Below, piece after piece: positions 42,211 through 53,459 of a stretch of 64,000 nucleotides of DNA. A program made the position numbers and the translations under genes. Within the stretch, counting starts at the first letter, position 1. Each line of letters starts with the position of its first letter. The notes under the pieces are model-generated. The model worked only from the letters and a program-made list of their open reading frames with translations, was not told the origin of the DNA and did not search any database. Source of the stretch: Diphasiastrum complanatum (taxonomy: Eukaryota; Streptophyta; Lycopodiopsida; Lycopodiales; Lycopodiaceae); contig CM055097.1 of assembly GCA_029204225.1 (NCBI GenBank), forward strand, positions 35,883,446-35,947,445, in the 5' to 3' direction.

Positions 42211-42374
42211 TGCATGCAGCTACACGTGTGTGTGTAACTATGACTATATTGCATTATCGTAGTAGTTGCTTATGGAATGGAAAGGATATGGATATGGTGG
42301 GTGCGATACACGTGGTTATCATGACTGAGTCGTATGAAGGATAAGCTTAGTTGGGTAACAAGCGTAGATGCATG
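42211..42374 (-). promoter_or_regulatory. RY (CATGCA) and G-box/ABRE (CACGTG) cluster of the 2S albumin promoter
   Basis: Palindromic TGCATGCA at 42211-42218 and ACACGTGT at 42222-42229 lie 3 bp apart, about 40-60 bp upstream of the TATA box. A second CACGTG with ABRE context (ACACGTGG, plus reading, 42307-42314) and a second RY core (CATGCA on the minus strand, 42369-42374) lie further up. RY elements bind ABI3/FUS3/LEC2-type B3 factors and G-box/ABREs bind bZIP factors in seed storage promoters. Another CATGCA (42133-42138) lies between the TATA box and the ATG. Confidence 0.72.
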
Positions 42375-42620
42375 AAGATGCTGAATGCTAATTAAGTAGG
42401 TATATGTGTAATAGATGAATTTCTGTATGCACACCTTGTCAATTGAATCAACTTGCAGGCCAAGTATTAGGATGCTCAAAGGAGCTTAAGTATGCAATAG
42501 CGGGTGGGGATAAGCAAGACAAAGTGGGAAGAGTGTATATTCAACGAGAAGGACAACTCGTATAGCTCATAGCACCCTCCCTAGTAATTCAAGGATGGAG
42601 GGTAGGTGCAAGTCTGAAGC

Positions 42621-42716
42621 ATCACCAAGGTTCCTCTTGGCCTTAGATGAAGGTGGGACCTGAAGGTTCCTGAGCATATCACCAAGGTTCCTGTGCCCTT
42701 AGATGAAGGTGGGACT
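42621..42716. repeat. 57-bp direct repeat ATCACCAAGGTTCCT...TAGATGAAGGTGGGAC
   Basis: Two copies starting at 42621 and 42678. The surrounding 42375-42894 has no gene; a 'CCCTCC..GGATGG' rich spacer. Confidence 0.8.
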
Positions 42717-42894
42717 TGAATTGCAAGACTAGTCCCAATTCATGAATATCAATCAACATGGTTGGTGATTCTAGCTCAAGTCACCTGTAAGCCTACTAGC
42801 CTTGCAAGCCATAGTCCCACCCTCGGTCCCCCATCCTGGGGAGGTATTCTTCAAGTAGCCTCCCCCGTTATGTGGATGTCTAGTTAGAGGGTGT

Positions 42895-43200
42895 CACTAC
42901 AACATTTTGAATGTTTTTCGACCCTATTACCGAGGCTTTTATGATTTTTTTATATTTTTTGAAAAAACATCTAAAACTTCAGTATACACCATGGAGTATG
43001 CCTCGGAAAGGAGATCCTCGATAATTACCTCGGTAATCGAGGCTTCTTCATCTCAATTTTGCTTTGTTTAAAGCACGTATAAACCGAGGGATATACCGAG
43101 GGACCTTGGTATTTGATCCCTCCCAAAAGCTATTAGTGACATGTCTTTTCCGAGGGATATACCAAGGGACATCCTTTGGTATATCCCTTTCAAAAAGGCA
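42895..43200 (+). mobile_element. CACTA-type DNA transposon terminus
   Basis: CACTACAACATTTT begins at 42895, matching the CACTACAA start of plant En/Spm (CACTA) elements. The next 300 bp hold several subterminal motifs in both orientations: ACCGAGG, TTACCTCGGTAATCGAGG, ACCGAGGGATATACCGAGGG, TTCCGAGGGATATACC and GGTATATCCC. This is the usual form of CACTA ends. The opposite end (TTGTAGTG) was not found downstream, so the element is truncated or continues beyond other insertions. Confidence 0.7.
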
Positions 43201-43453
43201 CCTTATCTAGGAGTCTTTTGCACCACTTCTTATGAAGTTGGTAAGCAAAATCATTTGTTCATAATTGTTAATGAACAAAGTTTTAAATATTTGAGTTACA
43301 TTTTATGCACTTAAAAATTGATGAAGGAGACTTAACTTAAATGAATATATATTCATACATAGATGTTCCAAGTACAGAGATATGTTACAAATTGGATTAT
43401 TGAAACTGGATATGTTACCTAATTAGATTCAGTTGAGTAATCCTCGTCCTGGA

Positions 43454-44187
43454 CATTGACGTGGCGATTGGACTCATGTGACTGCGATGCATGAGATTGA
43501 GACTACGATACCTGCATCCAATAAAGATGAGTCAGTTATTTGAGAAATGTGATGAGAGCGAAAGTCAGGCCACATGAATGTAGTGACGTTAAAATATATC
43601 TTGAAGCCATATATACCTCAAAATATCCATCCGAATCAAGGCACAAGGAAGACTGGAAGTTTGCAAAGAAAGAATTTTGCGAAAATCCAGATCGCTTCAA
43701 ACATCAACGAGAGGCGACTAGAAAGTGACTAGAGACTTTAGGGAACTTCACACCTTGGTAGTGGAGGCCAAGCTTCTCTGAGGGACCTCTTTATAACCCT
43801 GTCAAATGGCTCCATTCTGTCATTGATGTCGCGATCAGACTCATGTGACTGTGATGCATGAGATTGGGACTGCAATACCTGCATCCAATAAAGATGAGTC
43901 AGTTATGTGAGAAATGTGATGAGAGTGAAAGTCAGGCCACATGAATGTAATGAAGTTAAGATATATCTTGAAGCCATATATACCTCAGAATATCCATCTG
44001 AATGAAGGCACAAGGAAGATTGGAAGTTTGCAAAGAAAGGATTTCGCGAAAATCCAGATCGTTTCTAACAACAACGAGAGGCAATTAGGAAGCGACTGGA
44101 GAGTTTAGGGACCTCTCACCTTCGGAGTGGAGGCCAAGATTCTTCGAGGGACCTCGTTATAACCCTGTCAAATGGCTCCATTCTGCC
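43454..44187. repeat. 367-bp tandem duplication
   Basis: Copy 1 43454-43820, copy 2 43821-44187, from CATTGAYGT.GCGAT..GACTCATGTGACTG to CCCTGTCAAATGGCTCCATTCTG. Copy 1 has a 62-codon frame (ESRHKEDWKFAKKEFCENPD) that is broken in copy 2. It could be CACTA interior sequence, but no transposase motif is certain. Confidence 0.88.
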
Positions 44188-44349
44188 CTCACGGTTTGGA
44201 CTTGAACATTCATGTAAGGGACGTACATCAAACATGCATGAGGTTGTCTCATGCGAGTGATCACACAACCAACCTGCTCATCCTCCACTATGTGAGCATG
44301 GTGGTCACGTGATCACTCGCATGCACTTGGTAGTGAGTTAAAGATGTAG

Positions 44350-45227
44350 GACTTAGGAGTTTTTCACTATATTCTAGGCCTTGAAATAGATTTTTGGAAA
44401 GGTCAAGCATTTATAAGTCAAAGTAGATATGCACTTTCCATGCTCAAGAAATTCCAAATGGAAAACTGTAAAGGCATAGATACACCTATGGAGCACATTG
44501 TAAAAGTTCCTATGAAAGATGATGAAAAATCTTTTGTGGACATCACTCTTCATAGTAGTCTTATTGGCTAACTTATATGGTTAACAGTGACTAGGCCTGA
44601 TCTAAGCTTTAGTGTCATAAGCTAAGTCAACACATACATGATCCAAAGTTATATCACTGGAACTTGGCTAAAAGAATCTTGAGGTATATATCTTCTACCT
44701 TAGATTATGGATTATTCTACAAAGGAGAAGATCTGACTTTGATTGCTTTTTCAGATTCAGACTTTGCAGGAGACAGGTTAGATAGAAAATCCACAAGTGC
44801 TTACACTATTTTTCTTGGAGGAAACTTAGTTTCTTGGCTGTCAAGCAACTATTTCCTTATCTTCCTGTGAAGCTGAGTACAAATCTCTTACAACCACAAC
44901 AAAGGAGGTTTTATGGATCAAAAGGCTACTTTTGGAGCTAAAGTGTTATGGAGATGAAGACCTTCCAATTATCAAGAATGATAACATTTCTGCTTAGGCT
45001 CTTGCAAATAATCCTGTGTTCCATGCAAGGAGCAAACACATCGAGGTAGCTCATCATTTTGTAAGAGAAAAAGTCATTGGGAGAGAGATCTCATTGGAGC
45101 ATGTTCGAATTGTGTTGCAGATCTTTTCACCAAGCCATTATTCAAGAATGTCTTTATCAAGATGAGGTCTAACCTTGGCCTAATTTCGAAGTCTATGTTG
45201 GATAGGAGCATAAATTTTAAGGAGGAG
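44350..45227 (+). pseudogene. Copia RT C-terminus and RNase H fragment
   Basis: Starts DLGVFHYILGLEIDFW, then SQSRYALSMLKKFQM and CKGIDTPMEH, then frameshifts. RILRYISSTLDYGLFYKG and FSDSDFAGDRLDRKSTSAYT are intact RNase H blocks, followed by decayed SSCEAEY, NPVFHARSKHIEVAHHFV and CVADLFTKPLF. Close in type to copia C but a different copy. The 5' two-thirds of the element is absent. Confidence 0.82.
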
Positions 45228-46022
45228 TGTGAAGATTAGTAGAATATTATCTTCCTATCTCGAGTTTTGGAGCCATGTCCATGGTTATTTCCATTATAAT
45301 CTATGTGTACATAAAAGGTATGTGAATCGAGCACATAACCTTCTAGAATAGGTCGAGTTTGAGTTAGGGAGATTCAAATTTGATGTCATGCAAAAGTTTA
45401 GATAGCATGCAATGTCATTCTGTATGCATGCAAGCCACATGAAATCAGTGCATGCAACATGCAAAGTAGTTTATGTGATCTACACATGTGTAGGCAGTTT
45501 CATGAGTTGACATGCAGTACATGCAATATCCATGCATGCAGTTACACATGTGGATCCTTGGTAGTTGAGTCAACTCAGTTAAGTGGACTTTCCATGCAAC
45601 TCCAGTATAGGAATTCGAGTCTCTTTCATGTAGGGAAATCTTGGCATGTTTTGCCATATTGTGCATCATGAGATTTTGGTGTTTTGGACTCATTCTCTCT
45701 CTACCCAAGTGTTCCATCATTGATTTTATCTCTCTACCTGAGAGTAGCCTGTTTTTCCCATATTGAGCACTTAGAATTATTTCTAACATTCATTCCTCAT
45801 AGTAAGAAGTTAGATTTTTTAGTCAGATGTATGCCATTGTGCTCTTGCCGTAGAATTTTCAAGTGTTCTGTCCTTTGATCAATCTTGTGCAATCACAACA
45901 CCTCAGTAAGATCTTGTAGGGTGTGTGGTGAAGTTCACACGTGCTAAAAACTTCACACCATAGTGTCCTTTTGGTTTTTTTGCAACAGGATCTAGTTAGA
46001 TCTTCATAAGACAATCCTTACA
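45228..46022 (+). repeat. LTR following the copia fragment
   Basis: Begins TGTGAAGATTAG after the purine tract TTAAGGAGGAG. Contains GTTCACACGTGCTAAAAACTTCACACC near its end. It is followed by GTGCTATCAAAGTT, resembling a copia PBS, so its end is placed at ...CTTACA (46022). An alternative end is ACTTCACA at 45957. Confidence 0.6.
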
Positions 46023-49000
46023 GTGCTATCAAAGTTATGGATTGTATTAATCAGAAGGTGGAGCTACTTCTTGTATTTTCTCAGTTTTTGTGGATTTCTC
46101 CTTGCATGTTACTTCCAGGTGGCGGAATTTATCTCCAAGTAGGTGGCTTCTCTGAATTTGGTGTACTTTCAGCCCAAAGATCCTAATTATGGGGTTTCTC
46201 CATAGTTTTTGGTGGAAATCAAAGGATTTTAGTGAATTTTTCACCTAGAATTGAAGTTTTTTTTTCTGGAAATTGATCATAGGTACTGGTGTAGTACATT
46301 TTCTAGATTGTACTTGATGGTTTATAGTCATTAATTATTGAATCTAATGATTGCATGATGCTTGAATAGTCAAAAGGTTGATTAGATAGTGATTTTGGAC
46401 CAAAAGTAGGGGTTTTTGGACCATAAATGGGCTATAGAAACCATGTTTGACTAGAATCAAAACTTTTAGTGCTTGAATGCAATGGATTTATAGGGATTTG
46501 GATCTGATTGCACTTATTTGTGGATTTTCAAAATTGGTCAAAGTTGGTCAAAAAACAAGGTTCTTTGATGTTTTTTGGACTAATTTTGGGGTAGATCTCA
46601 AAATTCTCAGAAAATACATGGTATGAACGTTTTTAGAGATGTAATAAAGCTTTCCGAGAGCTGTCATGAAGTTTGATAGGGATTAGACACCATTAGACAC
46701 CAAAAATTAGTGTATTTTTGATGATTTTTGAGCATGAATACCTCTTAATTGGGGGTCTGAACCTATTGATTCTTGTTACAAGCTTAAAGATATGATGGAT
46801 TGCATCTTTTTTGAGCCATCATGCATCCAATTTAGATAAGTGAGCATTAGACATCATCATGTTGAAGTTTTGCTTGTTGAAAGAGGCCAAAAATGCATTT
46901 TTCTGCATGATTTGAGCTTATGATTGCTTGCTGGACCTGTTAGAAGCTTATATGCCTCTCTAATGAACCTTAGTAGAGTTCTTGTAACCTCTGATCCAAG
47001 GCTAACTGGGCTGGGATGCAATTTTTGATAATTCCTCTCTCCAAAAGTGCGCTCTCCTGCCTGTTTTTTGTGCATTTACTGCTTGCACGTGTGAGGCCTA
47101 GGTGGTAGGGTGATGTGGCAAGTGCCTTGTAGACCCACTCTCCCTCCGTACTGTGCTTTATAGTGACCAATTTGGTATCCTATAGAGAGTTATGGCTGTC
47201 GGAAGTTTGGCAATTTTTGAACTAAAATTTGCAAATTTTTTGATGTTTAGATGCATGCATGCTTGTAATTCAGTGTAGTGCTTGTCTGTTGATGAAAGTG
47301 TATGGATAGACCTGTATGCATGCATGGATCCATGTTGCATGTGTAATCAGTAGATTGATAAGAAGATTTCTTGCATGAAGCTATTTTTGGCAATTCTAGA
47401 TCAAAAAGCAGATTTCCTAGTGGTTAGGCTCATTGAGAGATTTTTTTTTATTTTTTCAAAAAATTCAGTGCATTTCAAGTTTGTTGCATGCAGAATGTTT
47501 CGAAATGATTTCGATATATGATAGTGCCTGTGAAAATGGAACCATCTCTGTTTTGCAATTGGATTTGGACCTTGCAAAGTAAAGCTGATGAAAGGTGTTC
47601 CATACAGGAATCTAGTAATTTTGATTCTTTTTAGTTATAGAGTATTTCTCTATAATGATTGTAACAACCAAGAGAGTTCTAACTTGTTAAAAGAATTAAG
47701 TTCTTTTTACTGATTCTGAAATAGATATTGGATATCTAGGATAGTATGTATTCAGTTTTGTTGAAATCTATGTTTCTTTTGGGTTAGTGACTACTTTTAT
47801 GGCATTTCGACTGTACTTGGATGATACATTCTGTTCTGTCCATGTTGGGTACAATATGAAATGGTATTCTTTGAGTAATACTAAATAAGCATGAGAGATT
47901 TCAATTGTTAGGATTATCTCCTGGAATTGGTTGTGAATTTGACCTATATCTGGGTATAGGATAGCCAAATTGTCTTCTTGACTTTTTGGGCAAAACAGAT
48001 CTAGATGCAAAGGATTCTTGGAAGAAAAGCTGGTGGTATGGAACATCAGTGCTTCTAAAGGGAATTTCTTAAGTAGAATGATCTGTAGACCGATGGTTAG
48101 TGAGTGTTGAAATGGTAATACTAATAGAGTCCACTGGTTTTTGTTTAGGGTATTTTGGGAATTATGAGATATAGATTGATCCCTAAATGGTATCTCATTA
48201 ATTACAAAATATGGAAGCCCTTAAATCTCTTTCTCTATTTTATTAGACCTCTACTCTTTAGAACTTTCTTAATACATGACAACTGGATTGAGATTCATAT
48301 AATTTCTTCTAGTGTAGAACTTTGTTATGAAGGATTGTTATAGTTATATGATATTTTACTTCCATATAAGATTTTTGAATATGGCTCAAAATTTAGGTTT
48401 CTTGAACCCTAACATTAGTTTCTATTTGATAGTTGATTTTTGAGAGGTAATATTTCTATCATTCGAGATAAGATATTCTGTGATTCTGAGGAAAAAGTCC
48501 GATTTGTAATAGTATTGGATACTCATTACTGACTTTTCCGAATCTTTGATATTTTATACGTTGTCTCCTGAGAACTTTTCAATTGAAATTATGGAATTTC
48601 TTTTTAAAAGGGGGGGAGAAAAGATAGGACTCATAAGAAATAGAGCTCTTTTGTAGCTGAGTTGCAAGATTCTCAGTGAGTTATTTGAGTAACATATGCA
48701 GATTGTGGATATCTGTCAGTTTATAGCCTATTTTATGTATAGAAACATAGTTGAGATAAGTTGCTTATGTACATCTTAATCTTGTGGATCTACTATGTGT
48801 TTCCTATGTACAGATTTTATATCGTATACTTAAACTAGTCAGAGTGCAGACATATGAACAAGTAATATGAGGAATAGTTACTTGCAGGTTAATGTCTCTC
48901 TCTGTTGAAAAAATAATTCATTAACTTATTTATGGTTTGGAAGAAGATCTAAATGTGGTGTTATACATGTATAATTGAGATCTGCACTTAGACATTTAAA

Positions 49001-50752
49001 GATTTATGAATCATTTACAATTGACTTGAGTAATTAGATTACTCATGATTAGAAGTTAATTGGATAAATAAGTATTGTGAAGAGAATTGACCGGAACTGT
49101 TTATTTGGATCTATATTGCTTATAAGACACATGATTAGTGAGTCATCTAATTCATTTATGAGAACTGTGCATAGAATATAGAAGATCCTTGATATAGAAT
49201 ATTTCTTGAAGGAGAGATATCCTAAGTCATTGACTATATCCCAGTGAGCACATATATATATCGGATGACAGAGTCTAACTAATGTCAAGGATAACCATTG
49301 AATTCAGTTGGAATTCAACAGAACTTTGTAATCTCTAGATGTGGTTCTAGGTGATTGTATAAAATTTATATTTGTTAAAGACAAATATTATACTGGTCTT
49401 TAATCACTAGGTTGATTGTAGAATTTGGAACTCATAATCTGGTTAAGAATCGAGTTGAAAGAATATTTTTGGAATCCAGTAATTTTCCTTGTGGAAAAGA
49501 TTTCAGAATGTTTTTTATATTTCTTGAGTGGCATGTTGTACATATACTCCAATGTCTCTAAATGATTCAGTATGGGTTTAGAATCCGATAAAGTATGATT
49601 GACGAATCATAAGATTCTAAATGTTTATGATTGACGGATCATAAATTGATACTTAAAAGTCATTAGATGATTATATGAAAATATGATGATTCTTAAGATG
49701 GTGAGTAATTCTTGATCAATTGGTGGAGTCAAAATTTAGATCTGTTGTTTGAACTCTAAATTTGTGTACAAACTTGAATTTTTTTGGATCTCACAGACAT
49801 TTTCATTAAGTAATTGTTTACTTATGAGAAATCTGCTTACCTTTATAGATTGTAGTCAAGAAAAGTTTCATGTGTACTGTTTTTCAGCCTAAATTATCCG
49901 GTTAACTAGGAGCAGTTAAGTTTATCAAGATGGAATGGTTGCTGTTTTCTGGCATGTGATGCTAGAGATAGAGTACTTAACTCAAGAGTATCTGGGGTAC
50001 TCAGGACTGAGTTAAAGTCATTTTTATCTTGATGAATCTCCTAGAGATTTGGTTGGATGACTTTTGTACCTTAGTTTCTGAAAAAATTCTAAGTGTATTT
50101 GTACCAAGAAGCATTTATGATAGGTCTACAAGTATTTGTGGATAGTCTTGGACTATAATTGTTTTGGGTCTTTAACTTTTGAACATTGATTTCCAATGTA
50201 AGTTGAAAACTCACCCAGTGATTCATGTAAATTTGAGCTTACATGATTGTGATGTTATTAGATTGGAGAGAATTAAATCCAATAGGAAAATTTATCTCTT
50301 AGTGTACTTCTAAAAATTGATATAGCACTTTAGTGTAGAGACAGATAATCTGAGAATTATTCCATCTATAAGTACTAATTTGATATTGAAGTCAGACTAA
50401 AGATTGATTTTCAAAGTAAAAGTGAAAGTTAAATGATTGATTTGTTAGCTTTTAAACTTAATCTTCAGGTTTGGTCGACTGTTATCCAATGTATCATGTA
50501 AATTTGCTTTATATGATGATGACAGTTTGATGTATTGAAGATTTTACCCATTTGGAAGATCTATCGCTCATTGTATCATTGGACCCTGAATGAGTACTCA
50601 GGATCAGAGTTAAACAATTGAGAAATTGTTCTATCTTTGTGTGCTTGCTTAGGTAGGTTGGTCAAATTGAGGATAATGATTCATGGGAAGAGTTAAAAAC
50701 ATACAAATTGGGTCTTCCCTAGTTACTCATTCTAAGGACGGAACTGATTTAA
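46023..50752. other. Long AT-rich non-coding tract
   Basis: 4.7 kb with no coherent ORF on either strand and no protein motif I recognise. It starts at a PBS-like site and ends at a purine-rich AAGGGAGAAAAAATGTTACG that looks like PPT plus LTR start. It could be the interior of a large retrotransposon derivative, whose interiors are non-coding. A short duplication TATGATTGACGAATCATAA / TATGATTGACGGATCATAA lies near 49590-49640. Confidence 0.35.
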
Positions 50753-50763
50753 GGGAGAAAAAA

Positions 50764-51400
50764 TGTTACGTCCATGTCTGTATAAGGGAATCGGATTAAT
50801 TCTTGACGTGGATAGCCAGTCACTCCAGGTGTATATGGTTATTGGTTATGCCTCGTCATTCCGGGCTTGGCCTGTTAAGTAATTAATAATCATACGAGGA
50901 CCCACTTTAGGTTGCATGGAAATCCTAGGGGGAATATTTTCTCTCTCTTGAGGAGAATATGTCCATTCGAAACTCGCCCATCGTCCTATTGTGAATTCAG
51001 TTTCTTGAGCCAATTTTTTTGTATTTTGGCACTTTTTGGTTTTTGATAGTGTAGACTACCAAATTTGGTACTATTTTACTCTAGATTTGGTAATGTTGGA
51101 AATGCACATAGTAAGTTGTCATTCTAGAAAAGATTTTGTGAGATCCTGGTTTGGTTTAACTCATGTAATACCAAAAATGATACTATTGGTTCTTTTCTTA
51201 GTCTTAACAATCAAATTTGATACAAAAGACTACCAAATTTGGTAGTACAAAATTTCAAAATCTGGTATTATTGTTGTTTAATTTCTGTAGTCTTGCTATT
51301 CATAGTATCTGTTTTGGTAGTTTAGATTCTGTTGTTTAAACACTATTGATCTGAAATATAAAATCTAAGATTTTCCTTCTCTGACCTTGCATAATCAGAT
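50764..51400 (+). repeat. Possible 3' LTR start (TGTTACGTCC) and palindromic ACCAAATTTGGT units
   Basis: Follows the purine tract. From about 51040 it carries TACCAAATTTGGTA at 51058-51071 and again at 51231-51244. No partner LTR found in the window. Confidence 0.35.
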
Positions 51401-51559
51401 AAGATAGCCAGATTTCGACAAAGAGCCCCACTGTGGGCAGTTTTTTGCATGAAGGCCAATAACAGAACAAGGACCCAGAAGCGAAGTCAGCGATAAATGA
51501 AGTGCTAGAAGACCTTTCAAATACAAGGATGATATAGACTACTCCATAGCAAAGCAGTC

Positions 51560-52027
51560 CCGCGATCAGACAGAAGAGGACAAGAGGGAAGATTCGGTTG
51601 TAGGCAAGGAAAAATCACTATTGACATAGACAAGCTTGATGAAGATAAGGAGGAAGAGTGGGACCAGCAGGAGCACCAAGAGCAGGACCAACAAGAACGC
51701 CATGAATAAGAGGACCGCCAGGTAGAGTAGGACCACGAGGAAGAGCAGCAAGACCAGGCACAACAAGACCAGCAGGACCACCAAACAGAGCATGACCAAC
51801 AGGATGAGGAAGAGCATGAACATACTATGGAGCAACAACACATCAAGGAGGTGCATGTGGTGTATGTGGATATTGACGGGGAAGGTGATGAAGCTAAAGG
51901 GTCTCAGAAAGAGAAAAGAATGAGGGAGGAGGCTAGGGTAGAGAACTACACACTTCTGCATCCGACACAGGTGAAGATCTGTGCCATGATACTCTGTTAT
52001 CAGAGTTCTATTCCCTTAAAAAGATGA
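51560..52027 (+). pseudogene. Acidic Gln/Glu/Asp/His-rich ORF remnant
   Basis: Plus-strand reading gives KLDEDKEEEWDQQEHQEQDQ, with a TAA and a TAG inside a run of QDQ/EEE/HDQ repeats. It continues open as EQQHIKEVHVVYVDIDGEGD to the stop at 52025. The AGGACCA/CAGGAG repetitive DNA (51650-51800) also opens the opposite strand artificially. No family recognised. Confidence 0.4.
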
Positions 52028-52599
52028 AGCACTCCAAATCCTATAACATTAAAACTCGTGCATGCAAGATGTAATATTTGCACACTCTATTGCACTCAAT
52101 GTAAAATAATGCTACCTATTGTGTTATAAGTGTGCCCAAATTCACTGAGTGATCAGTATCACCGTTATCTACAATGTTAAGAAGACATTTCTTAATATCA
52201 AAAGGGAAAAAAGGCACTTATTTTTTCTATTGCTCAATGTGAATCGCATTATGGTTGTTCACAGACTCACTGCATCTGTGAACACGTTTGTTCTCTTTCT
52301 TTTGTGGATTATCTCTCTTGGATTACTTCTGTTGTTATCGTTCTTTGTGATTACTCTTCTTATTAGAACGGTTACAGAGCAGAAGCAATATTCAAGGATG
52401 CATTACGTATTTCCCAGCCTGTCAATGGGTAACTCAAATCCGATACTTAGCTACATGCATACACTAGCCATGCAACCATCTACAGCTCAAGCAGATCAAC
52501 GTTCAGCACAGAGAGCGATCCTACTACTAACTACTGAATCAAAGAACAATTAACTAGATTAGCTACTGAAACTGAAACAAGAAACAAGATTTGTAGCAG

Positions 52600-53320
52600 C
52601 ATTTAACAATCTAAGAATCAAGAAACACACATTACTTGATGCCTAGATTATCCAAGAACATCAAGAACTAGAATGTCAAGACTATGCAAGATTTACACCA
52701 CAGTTCTAGCCTCTATAGTTTACTTGAATGCTAATTTCTACAATATTCCACAAGCAAGAACTAAAGCTAATCCACAACTAAGCAAGAACAAGAAACAAGA
52801 ACCTAGTTAATCCACAAGCAAGGAATCAAGCATGCTCATAGAAATATCACTCAAGATCATTGCCATGAACAAGGAGCTTAGTGATCTTCAAGAACTCGTG
52901 GAGGATCCTCTTTATTAGCTCAAGAGAACTTGAAAATACAATCAAAGCTCCCTCACAAGAGAGGGGGGCCCTCAAATAAGCAAGAAGGCTGCCCATGTAA
53001 AGCCCATGTGGCAATTCCACTAGATTAGAAATTACATCTGGAATTTGCCCTTCCATTAGAGGTCACCATCAAAAGGTGGCTCACTCTTACTATTTTAAGG
53101 GGGGTCTACATTTATTACAACTATTCAAGGAAATGTTACTAGCTCCTACATGGTCATTCCTTCTTTGGGATACACCATGTAGGCTCACATAGTTAATCAC
53201 TATCTTCCTAGCTAGTATTCCCTCGGCTCTCATGCTCGGCTCTCAACTTCTTCTGCTCTCTTCCTTCTAAGACCTTCTTGGTCATGGGTGAGAGATAACT
53301 TATGTCTCCAGCTTGGCTCG
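52600..53320 (+). repeat. Dispersed repeat, copy 2 (LTR-like)
   Basis: Matches 33960-34790 in the same orientation through several long blocks, diverged and without the SINE. Adjacent sequence at 53.3-56.1 kb codes on the opposite strand. Confidence 0.75.
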
Positions 53321-53459
53321 ACACTAAAGAATCGGCTAACATTATCCACCCCTAATCTGTTGCAGGACCCACTGCAACACCGATGATGTCTTCCGCTTGG
53401 CACTTGGAAAAGCGTGGATTTTTGTTCACTTCCGTAAAACCAGGTGCTTATTATCCGCA

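Noticed and set aside
43575-43582. GTAGTG as the far terminus of the CACTA element
   Set aside because: The flanking bases do not match the inverted start CACTACAACATTTT, and the motif lies inside the 367-bp duplication.
51517-51961. Cys/Ser/Trp-rich and Leu/Val-rich ORFs on the minus strand
   Set aside because: Products of the AGGACCA/GAGGAG repetitive DNA; the plus-strand acidic reading is more natural.
52149-52553. 134-aa ORF with a hydrophobic segment
   Set aside because: No family resemblance, no promoter or partner features, and it lies in AT-rich repeat-bordering DNA; probably chance.
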